Counted from the stretch's first letter, positions 1 to 9,003 are shown. The stretch is DNA of 64,000 bases from Paenibacillus wynnii (GCF_030812855.1 NZ_JAUSTK010000004.1:62001-126000); one strand, 5' to 3'. The notes: generated by a model from the letters alone, not told the origin. Made by a program: numbers and translations.

Positions 1-553
1 AAGTATTATGGATCATTGTTCTGTTGGACTGTATTATTCCAGCCATATTATTATTAATCAATGCCAATTGTCTCTTTTGAATTTGATCAATTTTACTATT
101 GATAGCATCAGAATAAACGTCAAAAGCAGGCATGGATAAGTTTCCCTTTGCAGGTCCACCATCAATAAAATCCAGTGCCATCTTTTCTCCTGTGAGGTAA
201 TAAATCTTAAATAAAGCTTTAATTTCATTTATTTCTATCTTCATCTCTGGGTTTAATATAAGAAATTCCGCAATATCCTTATAAAATAGATCAGCAAATT
301 CATGTGCTAGCTTAAATCCTCCATCTAAACTATTTAGACTTCTTGTTGCACTAATATCCGTTAAATGTTGCTGCACTTGAACGACAGAAAGTTTGATATC
401 ATCCGCTAATAATGCAGAGGTCAACGCTTTATTTTGAAAGGTTAGAATACTACTGTTCTGTTTAGTTGCTATAGTATTATGATAAATAAAAACAATTGAA
501 ACAAGTACGAAAATTAAGGTGAATGCGATCAAACTTTTAATTCGAATAGTCAC
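1..553 (-). CDS. Methyl-accepting chemotaxis protein, N-terminal part (cut by window edge)
   Basis: The reading frame is open from a GTG at 553 to the window edge, giving 184 residues. The GTG follows an AGGGGGAT ribosome binding site by a few bases. The protein starts with a short basic stretch and one membrane segment (about residues 7-25). A long helical, Gln/Asn-rich region follows, of the kind found in the extracytoplasmic four-helix ligand-binding domain of chemoreceptors and some sensor kinases. The HAMP and signalling domains would lie outside the window, so a sensor kinase is the alternative. A second complete chemoreceptor lies at 47511-49517. The family call is an inference from the N-terminus only. 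Confidence 0.6.
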   Translation of the reverse strand, partial: MTIRIKSLIAFTLIFVLVSIVFIYHNTIATKQNSSILTFQNKALTSALLADDIKLSVVQVQQHLTDISATRSLNSLDGGFKLAHEFADLFYKDIAEFLILNPEMKIEINEIKALFKIYYLTGEKMALDFIDGGPAKGNLSMPAFDVYSDAINSKIDQIQKRQLALINNNMAGIIQSNRTMIHNT

Positions 554-593
554 ATAAATCCCCCTAATAAAAATGTAAGAAACGGATTAATAT

Positions 594-1411
594 CTATGAA
601 TTGTGGGGTAGCGTTATATTCTTTTCCAAGACACGCGCAATTTCATATGTATCTAACAGACTAGTAAACGTATGTAGACTACTTCTAATTTCCTCATTCC
701 CCCACTCTTCTTCACTAGGAAGAAATAAAATAGGGCATTGTACTTTCTTGTAATATTGCTCAAACTTTACATCCCAGTATTTTTGAATATATTCTGTTCT
801 AACGCGGTTTAAATAACAATAAGTAAAGCTACCGCCTTCCAACTGTTGTAGATTATTCTCAAAGAAGGTTAAGAAATAGTCATTCCATAAGCCTTGTTGC
901 ATTAATTTTGCTTTCTCTTCCTCAATATATTCTTTTTTAGATTTAAATACACGTTCAATTCTTTCAGCTAATTGAGCCTGTAAGCCTTCTTTTCTATGTT
1001 CAATTTCTTCCTCTGTACCATTAAATAACCCATTTTCTCCAAACTCATTATAAAAGGCGCCCTCACAAATTAGGGATAGGACAAGCTCTGGATGTGATGC
1101 CGCTAAACTAAGACCAACCTCAGCCCCCATCGAACTACCTATGATATGACAGTGATCTATATTTAAACGCTGCAACAATAAATTGATATCATTAGCCATA
1201 TCATCAATGTGATATCCTGTTTCGGGCTTATCTGATTTGCCATGTCCTCGAAAATCAGGAGCAACGATACTATAATTCTTTTCAAATTGCGGTATGATTC
1301 CCTCCCACATGTTCGAATTCCCGCCACTAATGAATATTTTACATTAACCCTTACATCATCTAGCTTAATCATTTCCTCTACCAATTTCATACCCCCGATG
1401 GCTCTGTACAT
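594..1411 (-). pseudogene. Alpha/beta hydrolase, frameshifted near the oxyanion region
   Basis: Two overlapping frames together make one alpha/beta hydrolase. The first runs from 1411 to about 1320 and ends its family-like part at KYSLVAG. The second resumes as GGNSNMWEGI and continues to a stop at 594. The second part carries DFRGHGKSDKP, the nucleophile elbow GSSMGA and a C-terminal histidine (LPHNS). Between the parts the frame changes. The usual hydrophobic strand ending in HG, which supplies the oxyanion hole, is missing, so a short deletion not divisible by three is more likely than a single-base change. The enzyme is probably inactive. A sequencing error is the alternative. No convincing RBS was found for either possible start. 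Confidence 0.65.
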
Positions 1412-1548
1412 TCCCTGTTCGTTTAATTTGGAATTAATATACTAACTATAACATTTTTGCATATGTAAGCATTCCCTTTTTTGTTTTATTACATCAACAA
1501 GCACCAATCTCGTGTTCTTATCATAAATAGGTAGGAAAGAAGGGCGGG

Positions 1549-2382
1549 ATGCAGGTGCCTAACAATACTGTTAATGAAGAGTGGGCAATCTTCCTGGCTG
1601 CCATCTGCGGACAGACCTATGCTCAATTTACAAATATAGACGGTTCGTTTGTCGTTCCGCAGAATTATTCGGTCAATTATACGATTCAAGCGAAATCCAT
1701 TAACAATGAATGGGAACGCTTCGGGTTTATTATTGAATCTCCGCAAGAGATTATTGTTGCTTTTCGCGGAACGAGTTCGACAACCGATTGGATCTCTGAT
1801 ATCATCGCCTCACAAAAAAGCTTCAAATATATTAAGGAAGATTGTCTAACACATCGAGGCTTCACAGACATCTATTCTACAGCCCGCAACGGAATTCTCT
1901 CCGCACTCACCAAGCTGTCAACCGATAAGACCTTATACATTACAGGGCACAGTCTCGGTGCAGCACTCGCGACATTGTGTGCTGTTGACATTGCAGCCAA
2001 CACTGCATACAGCTCTCCCAACCTGTTCACATTTGGTTCTCCCCGTGTAGGCGATCCAGCTTTTGCGAAGGCTTTTACAAAGTATGTCCGAAATAGCTAC
2101 CGTATTGCCAATCCTTTTGACGTCGTAACACATGCTCCGCCATCCATCTACAAACTTCCCAAGCGGGAGAAAAAGTATTATTACAGTCATGTCCAAACCC
2201 TCTCATCGCTAACTTTCCAGAATGGAGCTATAGGCCTCAATCACATTATAAGAAGCTATTTTACAAAGCTCTCACAACTTAAGCCGATATTCACCCAAAG
2301 GTTATGCCGGACGAACCCCGGCTTCTGCCCAGTCATTGAAGAGAACCCGCAAAAGTCAAAAAAGACACTAACGAGGAGTTAG
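1549..2382 (+). CDS. Class 3 lipase family protein
   Basis: A 277-residue protein with the hallmarks of fungal-type (class 3) lipases: the AFRGT block (residues 71-75), the nucleophile elbow GHSLG with Ser135, the FGSPRVGD block (162-169) and the NPFDVV acid block with Asp191. The catalytic His is probably in LNHIIRSYF near residue 232. It would hydrolyse acylglycerols or other esters. No signal peptide is visible, so it is probably cytoplasmic or leaves by an unknown route. The ATG follows GAAGGGCGGG. The gene stands alone on the plus strand, and its 3' end overlaps the terminator of the converging esterase gene. Confidence 0.85.
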   Translation: MQVPNNTVNEEWAIFLAAICGQTYAQFTNIDGSFVVPQNYSVNYTIQAKSINNEWERFGFIIESPQEIIVAFRGTSSTTDWISDIIASQKSFKYIKEDCLTHRGFTDIYSTARNGILSALTKLSTDKTLYITGHSLGAALATLCAVDIAANTAYSSPNLFTFGSPRVGDPAFAKAFTKYVRNSYRIANPFDVVTHAPPSIYKLPKREKKYYYSHVQTLSSLTFQNGAIGLNHIIRSYFTKLSQLKPIFTQRLCRTNPGFCPVIEENPQKSKKTLTRS

Positions 2383-2390
2383 TGCCTTTT
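2351..2390 (-). terminator. Intrinsic terminator of the SGNH esterase gene
   Basis: Perfect 7-bp stem CACTAAC/GTTAGTG (2366-2372 with 2378-2384) with a 5-base loop. On the minus strand it runs into a T-rich tract. It lies inside the last codons of the converging lipase gene. Confidence 0.75.
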
Positions 2391-2416
2391 CAAAGCATGC
2401 CTATCTAGGATTTATA

Positions 2417-3544
2417 TTATTTCGCTAAAATTTCTACTATAAATTCAGATAACTCTTGCGCTGTTTTTTTATGTGCTAGTACACCTGGGTGGCTTCTTGA
2501 CCCTACTGTTTCATCGGTGGTGTTCGGAATTTGAAAAACATAAATCTTTTTGTCACCTGTTTTCTTCATATAAGTATCTGCTGCACGGTAGATAGCAGGC
2601 ATTAACGGTATACCTAACATTCCGTACGCCCATACGATATGTGCATTTTTATTATTTTTTCTAAGCTTGATCAGAAAATTCTGAACGGCCTCTTCAAAAG
2701 CTCCCAAATCCTCTTCATTATAGGAACCATCTTCACATAGTCGTTGTTTATGAGTCTGCCCAGTTACTTCATCTTTCCATTCTGGTGATTGAAAAGCTCC
2801 ACTATCATTGGTTCCAAGATTAACGACCACAACATCTGGCTGCCAAGAAGTAAATGAGTGCTCTTTTAAGGCCCCTAAAGCTTCATTTTTTTCACCCTTT
2901 AGAAGACCACAAACTTGCTCATAATATTCAGGAATATTAGCATGTGGATTATTATCCCAGCTTGTAAATACTCCCCATCCACTTTGAGAAATAATTCTAT
3001 AGTCCGCATTCAAATATTCTGCTGTCAGAGTACTATAATTGTTAATTGCACTAAACCACATGGGAATCCAGTCTACTTCAGCTTTAGCCCCAATTATACC
3101 TTCACCTGATGTAATACTGTCACCTATGAACTCAATTTTATATGGTTTTTCTTCAACAGGTAAAAATTTTCCATCCGTCTTAACTGCATGTATCTGCAAG
3201 GAGTTGCCAGGATCTTCATTCATAGCCTGTAAATCTTTCACAATACGCACATTTTTTATAGCATTTTCATTCATACCTCTAAATACACAAACCCAATATC
3301 TACCTGCTGTTAACATTTGTCTGCTTACAGGAGTAGAGTTAATAACTATACTAATCCAAGGTTCATAAATATCATAATCTACCTCAAATTCAATCCAGAG
3401 CTCCGAACCCTTTACATTTAATTCAATAGCACTACCAGTCCAAAACAGAGTTAATGGAGAAAGACAGCCGGTTGTTCTGCCATGAACTTTTAAATTTTCG
3501 ATTTCAGATAATGTATGTAGCTTTAACTTTTCATTTTGCTTCAT
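2417..3544 (-). CDS. SGNH/GDSL hydrolase, CE2-like two-domain esterase
   Basis: The C-terminal half has the SGNH blocks: GDSIT (block I nucleophile Ser), SQSGWG (block II Gly), LGTND (block III Asn) and SHPG near the C-terminus (block V His). The N-terminal about 130 residues are beta-rich, like the jelly-roll domain in front of carbohydrate esterase family 2 enzymes. Deacetylation of a carbohydrate is therefore a reasonable inference. No signal peptide was seen. An in-frame ATG lies 21 bases upstream, but the AGGGGG ribosome site falls inside those codons, so the start at 3544 (375 aa) is preferred. It is followed by its own terminator at about 2360. Confidence 0.8.
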   Translation of the reverse strand: MKQNEKLKLHTLSEIENLKVHGRTTGCLSPLTLFWTGSAIELNVKGSELWIEFEVDYDIYEPWISIVINSTPVSRQMLTAGRYWVCVFRGMNENAIKNVRIVKDLQAMNEDPGNSLQIHAVKTDGKFLPVEEKPYKIEFIGDSITSGEGIIGAKAEVDWIPMWFSAINNYSTLTAEYLNADYRIISQSGWGVFTSWDNNPHANIPEYYEQVCGLLKGEKNEALGALKEHSFTSWQPDVVVVNLGTNDSGAFQSPEWKDEVTGQTHKQRLCEDGSYNEEDLGAFEEAVQNFLIKLRKNNKNAHIVWAYGMLGIPLMPAIYRAADTYMKKTGDKKIYVFQIPNTTDETVGSRSHPGVLAHKKTAQELSEFIVEILAK

Positions 3545-3577
3545 GCTATGGCCCCCTAATTTCAATACATTCCTTGG

Positions 3578-3988
3578 TTAAATCGTAATTAGCTCTGAAA
3601 TAAACATGGGTGTGGACCCGTCCTCTGTATTAAAGCCGATTTTTTTATAGAAATCTACTGCATGAGGATAAGAAATTAAAACTTTTGTTCTACATCCTTT
3701 GTACCGATCAAGCATCATGTTCATCATTTCCCTACCTATACCTTTACTTTTATAACTCGGATTGACAAGCAAATAATGAAAATATACCGTTAAGGCTCCA
3801 TCTGACAAAGCATTTATTAACCCGATAAGCTTATCTCCATCCCATGCTGCAACAATGGAATGAGACCCTCTTATTGCTTGTAGAAGCTCGATAGGGTACT
3901 TCCCAGACTCCCATTCTACCGAAAGAAATAACTCTTGAAGAGCCTCCTTAGTGATATCTTCTTGGTTAGACGCATAATAAACACTCAT
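3578..3988 (-). CDS. GNAT family N-acetyltransferase
   Basis: A 136-residue single-domain GNAT fold. The acetyl-CoA-binding motif A is visible as LLVNPSYKSKGIGREMMNMM, followed by the motif B region YPHAVDFYKKIGFN. The substrate cannot be told from sequence. The ATG at 3988 has GGAGGG six bases upstream; the frame stays open further upstream without a better site. The gene lies 33 bases upstream of the SGNH esterase on the same strand, so the two are probably co-transcribed, although there is no evident functional link. Confidence 0.85.
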   Translation of the reverse strand: MSVYYASNQEDITKEALQELFLSVEWESGKYPIELLQAIRGSHSIVAAWDGDKLIGLINALSDGALTVYFHYLLVNPSYKSKGIGREMMNMMLDRYKGCRTKVLISYPHAVDFYKKIGFNTEDGSTPMFISELITI

Positions 3989-4193
3989 TCTAAACCCTCC
4001 ATACATACAAAGAATCATTGTTCTTTTTCTCAATATACCGTTACAAACAGTTATAGAAAATGGATTGACTGAAGAAGAATTTGTATTTATTTCGCTATAT
4101 TTAGGAATAGAAAAAGGTAACTCCAGAGAAATGGGTTACCTACGATTTTAAATTTAAGTTTTATAAATGAATTATCGACGACGGTGAATGTGG

Positions 4194-4709
4194 TTAATTC
4201 AGATATTTTTCCTTAATAACGTTCATATGATGAATCTCATGACCACTAATAATGTACGCCCACGCCTTTGCTGATGACTCACTATCATTTACAATACCTC
4301 TCCTAGACCAGGCTTCTTCCGAAAGACCACGAAGCAAAGTGAGCGTGGCACGTCGTACGGCGGTATAATCTTCCAATAAATTTGCCATGGGGCATTTATC
4401 CAAAGAAGTTCCGCTATTCAATACGTCCTGATCATAACCCGCTAATGGGGTTTTGTCCCCTCTAGCAATTCGTAGAAGCCTATAGGTCATGATTCGCTCA
4501 TTATCAGTAATATGTCCCAGCACTTCTTTCAAGCTCCACTTTCCTTCGGCATATCGATAATTTGCCCGCTCTTCTACAACATTTGATAAAACAGTTATTG
4601 TACTCTTAAGTGATTGAGTAAGAATATCATGGATATCCCCGTTAGGAACTAATTTTACATAACTTTCATAATAGGCGTTATATTCTTCCTTTGATGGCCG
4701 AATAAACAT
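4194..4709 (-). CDS. DinB superfamily protein
   Basis: A 171-residue helical protein with the DinB/YfiT-like pattern: WSLKEVLGHITDNERI (first His-containing helix) and SGHEIHHMNVIKEKYL near the C-terminus, which supplies the usual metal-binding histidines. Family members are four-helix-bundle proteins, many of them thiol-dependent transferases or of unknown role. The start has a strong AAAGGAGGGC site. About 200 bases separate it from the GNAT gene downstream. A second, divergent DinB-like protein is at 7811-8287. Confidence 0.85.
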   Translation of the reverse strand: MFIRPSKEEYNAYYESYVKLVPNGDIHDILTQSLKSTITVLSNVVEERANYRYAEGKWSLKEVLGHITDNERIMTYRLLRIARGDKTPLAGYDQDVLNSGTSLDKCPMANLLEDYTAVRRATLTLLRGLSEEAWSRRGIVNDSESSAKAWAYIISGHEIHHMNVIKEKYLN

Positions 4710-4865
4710 GATAAAGCCCTCCTTTAGACTGCTATTATTTTATTTAGTCAAATCGGGTTTAAGATCAAAGTCGGGATTCACTATTCTCTCCGCTACCTTC
4801 TTTTTGATAATTATACTTGAAATCCCCAATCTGTCATCCTGATTTTACCTTTTTCTATCTCATAT

Positions 4866-5678
4866 CTATGTGCGGCGCATATAAGCCCGAACCGTGATCG
4901 GTGCAAAGATGGCCACAATGACAGCAGCACCAATAAGGGAGTAGACAAGATCAACGCCCATGGTTCCATTGTTGACCAGATTTCGGACGGCAGTGACAAG
5001 ATGTGAAATCGGATTGATCTTTACGAACCACTGGAGCCAACCAGGCATAGTATCTACCGGTACGAATGCGTTAGAGAGGAAGGTGAGCGGAAACAACACA
5101 ATCATCGATATCCCTTGCACACTTGAAGCCGTACGCGCAATCACGCCGAAGAAGGCGAAGATCCAGCTGATTGCCCAAGAACACACAATCACGAGAAGTC
5201 CAGCAATAACAACATTTCCTAGGCCACCCTCAGGCCGTAAGCCCATGATATATCCCATAACGAAGGTTAACACAGTTGCTATTGTATATCGGATGGTATC
5301 TGCGAGCAGAGCCCCTGCAAGCGGAGCAATTCGCGAGATAGGCAGTGATTTGAATCGGTCAAACACACCCTTTTCCATATCCTCACGCAGCTGGACACCA
5401 GTGACTATCGAAGTCGTAATTACAGTCTGGACAAGGATACCGGGAATAATCACCGGCAAGTAACTTACCACATCTCCAGAGATGGCCCCGCCAAAGATAT
5501 AAGTAAACATCAAGGTGAAAATGATGGGCTGAAGCGTGACGTCAAACAATTGCTCGGGTGTACGCTTTATTTTCAGCAGACCTCGATAGGCCATCGTCAA
5601 CGAATTTCGTACCGATTGGCCGAAGCTCGTATGGTTTTTTAATTGGCGATCGGCACCCGGTTTTATTAAAGTACTCAT
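4866..5678 (-). CDS. ABC-2 type exporter permease (DrrB-like)
   Basis: A 270-residue membrane protein with about six transmembrane segments and the ABC-2 permease pattern (an N-terminal amphipathic stretch, LPISRIAPLAGALLADTIR in the loop, FPLTFLSNAFVPVDTMPGWLQWF before the last pair of helices). It would form the membrane part of a drug or lipid exporter with the ATPase encoded immediately upstream. The start codon overlaps the stop of that gene by four bases (ATGA), which indicates translational coupling. GAGGGGG lies just upstream. Similar DrrAB pairs give resistance to anthracyclines and other compounds, but the substrate here is unknown. Confidence 0.9.
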   Translation of the reverse strand: MSTLIKPGADRQLKNHTSFGQSVRNSLTMAYRGLLKIKRTPEQLFDVTLQPIIFTLMFTYIFGGAISGDVVSYLPVIIPGILVQTVITTSIVTGVQLREDMEKGVFDRFKSLPISRIAPLAGALLADTIRYTIATVLTFVMGYIMGLRPEGGLGNVVIAGLLVIVCSWAISWIFAFFGVIARTASSVQGISMIVLFPLTFLSNAFVPVDTMPGWLQWFVKINPISHLVTAVRNLVNNGTMGVDLVYSLIGAAVIVAIFAPITVRAYMRRT

Positions 5679-6706
5679 AGAATTACCCCCTCTACATTAT
5701 TCAATTTATCGGACGCCATTGAATCGTTATCCTTCACACCGTGACCCGTGAGTGTCAAAAACACTTCGTCGAGTGTTGGTTTCTGCACACTCATCTCGGA
5801 CAAGGGGATACCTGCCTCGCGAAGAGCGATAAGCAGATCTGTAACCCGGTCAACGTCCCCCATCGGCGCAGTGATCCTTCCTGCTTCCGCTGAAATATTG
5901 GACTTTACATTCAGCACCTGCTCCACAGTTTGACGCGCATTCTCCATGTCCTGCCGATTTTGAACCCTTAAATGCAACGATGAAGTACCCACAGATGCTT
6001 TCAGGTCATCTACAGTACCCTCAGCGACAACCCGGCCGTGATCGATAACTGCAATCCGGTCAGCCAGTTGATCAGCCTCTTCAAGGTACTGTGTGGTTAA
6101 CAATACGGTTGACCCCGTCTTTACCAACCGCCGGATCGTATCCCACATTTGATTACGCGTCCGCGGATCCAATCCGGTAGTAGGTTCATCCAAGAAAATC
6201 AGCGGTGGCTGTGCGATTAGACTCGCCGCCAAATCCAGACGGCGGCGCATACCGCCGGAGAAGTTTTTCAATGGACGTTTTGCAGCTTCTGTCAAACCAA
6301 ATTCTTCAAGCAGCTCCGCGGCCTTAAGACGCGACTCAGCACGCCCGAGGCCAAGCAATCGAGAGAAGATGACCAAATTCTCTGTCGCACTTAGTGACTC
6401 ATCGACTGACGCATACTGCCCAGTCACTCCAATCAATTGACGCACGATCTGCGGCTCCTTCACCACATCATGACCAAAGATACGTGCCGAACCTGCATCG
6501 GGTCGCAATAAGGTCGCCAACATTCTAATTACGGTGGTCTTCCCCGCACCGTTTGGACCCAGTACGCCATAGATCATCCCGGTCCCCACATTGAGATTTA
6601 CACCATTAACCGCACGATTGTCTCCATAAGTTTTAACGAGTCCCTGCGCCTCAATGGCCAAGCCTCCCTTAACTGGCGCCGTATTCGTTCTTTGTACATG
6701 TTTCAT
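5675..6706 (-). CDS. ABC exporter ATPase (DrrA-like)
   Basis: A 343-residue ABC ATPase. Walker A is GPNGAGKT (residues 50-57), the signature is FSGGMRRRLDLAASL, Walker B is LIFLDEPTTGLD and the H-loop follows in the LLTTQYLEEADQLADRI stretch. The C-terminal about 100 residues match the DrrA-type accessory domain (LREAGIPLSEMSVQKPTLDEVFLTLTG). Together with the overlapping permease it should form a drug exporter. The start has an AGGAGG site. The leader carries two copies of a 12-base repeat that could be an operator (see separate entry). No regulator gene is adjacent. Confidence 0.93.
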   Translation of the reverse strand: MKHVQRTNTAPVKGGLAIEAQGLVKTYGDNRAVNGVNLNVGTGMIYGVLGPNGAGKTTVIRMLATLLRPDAGSARIFGHDVVKEPQIVRQLIGVTGQYASVDESLSATENLVIFSRLLGLGRAESRLKAAELLEEFGLTEAAKRPLKNFSGGMRRRLDLAASLIAQPPLIFLDEPTTGLDPRTRNQMWDTIRRLVKTGSTVLLTTQYLEEADQLADRIAVIDHGRVVAEGTVDDLKASVGTSSLHLRVQNRQDMENARQTVEQVLNVKSNISAEAGRITAPMGDVDRVTDLLIALREAGIPLSEMSVQKPTLDEVFLTLTGHGVKDNDSMASDKLNNVEGVIL

Positions 6707-6722
6707 TCACTATTCCTCCTAG

Positions 6723-6769
6723 AAACTGAATATATAAGGATGATAGCTCACCTTTTTAAACTGAATATA
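6723..6769 (-). promoter_or_regulatory. Direct repeat AAACTGAATATA (2 copies) upstream of the drrAB-like operon
   Basis: The 12-mer AAACTGAATATA occurs at 6723-6734 and again at 6758-6769, 35 bases apart, in the leader of the ABC ATPase gene. Its core AACTGAATAT recurs once at 28075-28084 upstream of the second ABC exporter. An operator role is an inference; no promoter could be placed with confidence relative to it. Confidence 0.35.
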
Positions 6770-6858
6770 AACTTTGCAAATTTCAATCCGGTGACTTCAA
6801 ATGCCGGTTGCGTTGTTCCAAACAAAAAAGCCAATCCAACGGATCAGCTCTGGTAACA

Positions 6859-7668
6859 TCAATATCTATGTATTACTTTGCTATCCTTAACATTTATAAT
6901 TAGACACCCGATAATTACAGATACGGTATCCATTAAAGTTCTTATAATCATATCTTGAATATCTACCTTTAGAACCAGGGGCAGGAAAAAGTTAAAGAAC
7001 ACTAAATTAATCCCAAAAATTGCTCCTCCAAATACTAAAGACTTTGTAAAAACCTTATTACTATAAATCGTATAATTTAAATACTCAAACATCAAACCTA
7101 TAATAATTCCTGTACAGATGACCCATATAAGGGTCCTTACTTGCGCTTGTTCAAACATTGAATAAATATGAAAACCCTTATACAGAATAATTCTGCCCAT
7201 TGTAAAAACCAAAGTCATAATTGCGATATTCACTATGGATTTACTCGTAAATTCATGCTTTTTCTTTGTTGAATTCTCTGATAAAAATCGCCCTGACATG
7301 AATCCCAAGAATAAAAGAACTATACTGTCAGCCAAGGGATATGAAAATAAATCAATTGTAGAGCCATGCGGTAAGGGTTCCACTAAGAACACAGTCCAAA
7401 CCACCGAGAATATGATTCCGGTTTTCAAACCTTTTGATACACTGCCTCCACCCATTCCCCTTTGAATAAGTACAAAAATAATAGTAATTGCAGTAAATGC
7501 TAAGGTACCATAAATCATAAAAACAATAGGTAACGTTCCATTCTTAACAAATATACTCTGTTGCAACACCGTTTGATTGGCTGAAGGTATTAATAATTGC
7601 AGCATTGAACGAATGATGATGGCTGTAAAACTAATTAGCACTATTTTAAGTAGTTGCTTACCAGTCAT
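6859..7668 (-). CDS. Polytopic membrane protein of unknown function
   Basis: I do not recognise the family. The 269-residue protein has about seven hydrophobic segments, starting with KIVLISFTAIIIRSMLQLLI. A short charged loop (SENSTKKKHEFTSK) near the middle is probably cytoplasmic. No catalytic motif stands out. The frame can also start at a TTG at 7677; the ATG at 7668 is preferred because AAAGGG lies about ten bases upstream of it. The gene is followed about 150 bases downstream by the drug exporter ATPase, on the same strand, but the gap makes an operon uncertain. Confidence 0.6.
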   Translation of the reverse strand: MTGKQLLKIVLISFTAIIIRSMLQLLIPSANQTVLQQSIFVKNGTLPIVFMIYGTLAFTAITIIFVLIQRGMGGGSVSKGLKTGIIFSVVWTVFLVEPLPHGSTIDLFSYPLADSIVLLFLGFMSGRFLSENSTKKKHEFTSKSIVNIAIMTLVFTMGRIILYKGFHIYSMFEQAQVRTLIWVICTGIIIGLMFEYLNYTIYSNKVFTKSLVFGGAIFGINLVFFNFFLPLVLKVDIQDMIIRTLMDTVSVIIGCLIINVKDSKVIHRY

Positions 7669-7771
7669 TGCTCCCAATCCCTTTCATTTTACCTTTATGA
7701 AGAAATGTAAATTGACATTGTAATTGTCCACACAATTATTGCGAACAGCGATCCATCTTATAATATACTAA

Positions 7772-7799
7772 GAAGGCTGCCGGTTCATCAGCAGCCTTC
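7772..7799. terminator. Intrinsic terminator (stem 9 bp)
   Basis: Perfect stem GAAGGCTGC/GCAGCCTTC (7772-7780 with 7791-7799) with a 10-base loop, just downstream of the DinB-like gene that ends at 7811. The T-rich tail is better on the plus strand, but the position fits termination of the minus-strand gene. Confidence 0.65.
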
Positions 7800-7810
7800 T
7801 TTCTTAGATT

Positions 7811-8287
7811 CTAGAAACTTTTATCCGCAAAGCGTTTCAGCAGAGTTATCGTATTAAAATGCAATCCCTCGTGATAAAACGTATAGTTTAGAGATTCGCC
7901 TAATGTATTTAAAGTTAATCCACTGCTAATGGTAAATGGCTCAGTCACTGGTTCACCTAAGCGATTCTGTAAAGATTCTTGTATACGTCCGGGCTGCTCG
8001 GCAAGCATCTTTAGTAATACCTCAAGTGTTGGAGGTTCCTCGTTCCATTCGGCTGGTTTGGATCCTTTTCCAAATAATCGACCAAAGCTTTCAGGTAATT
8101 GCATGGGCAAATCAGCTAGTTGAAATGCAAGTTTCTCTTGAACTAAATAAATATGTCCTAAATTCCATCTTAGATTGTTATTAAACCCTTCGGGAATGAT
8201 ATCCAGTGTTTGTTCTGAGATTCCCTCTACAGCTTTGATTGTCAGAAGACGTACAAATTCAAGTTGTTTGAAAAGTAATTGATCCAT
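7811..8287 (-). CDS. DinB family protein
   Basis: A 158-residue helical protein with the DinB_2-like pattern: a first helix block ending in NLRWNLGHIYLVQEKLAF (metal-ligand His in LGHI) and a late block YTFYHEGLHFNTI with two more histidines. It probably forms a metal-binding four-helix bundle. The substrate is unknown. The ATG is preceded by a weak GAGGGATC-like site. It lies 39 bases after a small zinc-ribbon-like gene on the same strand and is followed by a strong terminator. Confidence 0.8.
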   Translation of the reverse strand: MDQLLFKQLEFVRLLTIKAVEGISEQTLDIIPEGFNNNLRWNLGHIYLVQEKLAFQLADLPMQLPESFGRLFGKGSKPAEWNEEPPTLEVLLKMLAEQPGRIQESLQNRLGEPVTEPFTISSGLTLNTLGESLNYTFYHEGLHFNTITLLKRFADKSF

Positions 8288-8326
8288 ATGATCCCTCGGC
8301 CCCTTAGTAGTAAATTGATATTATTG

Positions 8327-8572
8327 TTATCTATGCACCCTTTTAATATCTTTATTAAACCATTGAACATAGCCACAGCGGTGACAGGTTAATATATTGG
8401 CTGAACGATTAGCAAAATCCAGATTCAAAAAGCTCAATAATGCAGTATTTAATTGTGCATATCCATGTTCAAATTTATCATACTGACAATGAGTATATGT
8501 AACATTTATTCCGTATGCTTGATAATAATCCCTCCCCAATTCGATCTTTATGTGTGACCGATTATAATTCAA
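8327..8572 (-). CDS. Small unknown protein with a CxxC motif
   Basis: An 81-residue protein I cannot assign. The C-terminal part contains ILTCHRCGYVQWFNK. The single CxxC knuckle resembles half of a zinc ribbon, and the other ligands are not obvious (one more Cys lies in YTHCQYD). The start is a TTG with a clear GGGAGGGG site eight bases upstream, which supports real translation. It lies between the DinB-like gene and a small exported protein, all on the minus strand with short gaps. Confidence 0.55.
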   Translation of the reverse strand: MNYNRSHIKIELGRDYYQAYGINVTYTHCQYDKFEHGYAQLNTALLSFLNLDFANRSANILTCHRCGYVQWFNKDIKRVHR

Positions 8573-8611
8573 TGGAGTCCCCTCCCTGTCTGAGTGTTGA
8601 TTCTTGCACCG

Positions 8612-8944
8612 TTAACGGCATGGAAAAACTGATGACCCACTACGGACATCTAATGTGAGATCATTCAAAGTAACTAAGTTGCGTTCTGGTCCGAGCATGA
8701 TAATGACATAGTAGGCTTCCCCGTGGGGATTTTTGAGTACCAACTGGTAACCGCTGCCTCCAAATAATGGCTTGCATGTCGCTGCGGCCTTCAACGTATC
8801 ACCTTCCGCATATTCCTTACGGACATATTTCATTCCTAGGGTTCTTACCGCTTGCTTGTTCTGATGCTCCGTAATCACGTATTTTAGCGACGCCCCAGTA
8901 AGTATGATCATAAGGATTAGAAGACCTGCACGAGTTCTTTTCAT
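8612..8944 (-). CDS. Small membrane-anchored or secreted protein of unknown function
   Basis: A 110-residue protein with a typical N-terminal signal or anchor: positively charged MKRTR, then a hydrophobic stretch LLILMIILTGASL. The rest is soluble and has two cysteines (TCKPLFGG and the C-terminal VFPCR) that could form a disulfide outside the cell. The family is not recognised. The ATG has an AAGGAGG site. It is the first gene of the minus-strand group 8944-7811 and diverges from the LysE exporter gene. Confidence 0.6.
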   Translation of the reverse strand: MKRTRAGLLILMIILTGASLKYVITEHQNKQAVRTLGMKYVRKEYAEGDTLKAAATCKPLFGGSGYQLVLKNPHGEAYYVIIMLGPERNLVTLNDLTLDVRSGSSVFPCR

Positions 8945-8975
8945 ATATCCTCCTTAACATTTCTTTCCTTAGGCT

Positions 8976-9003
8976 TTGCCCATCTGCAATAATATACTAT
9001 AAT
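8976..9003 (+). promoter_or_regulatory. Probable sigma-A promoter of the LysE/AraC pair
   Basis: TTGCCC (8976-8981), a 16-base spacer and TATAAT (8998-9003), about 50 bases upstream of the LysE-family start. The -10 box is perfect; the -35 is weak. Confidence 0.45.

Noticed and set aside
4811..4999. Small frame overlapping the end of the ABC permease gene
   Set aside because: It is antisense-like overlap in another frame, without a site or family pattern; the permease is clearly the real gene.
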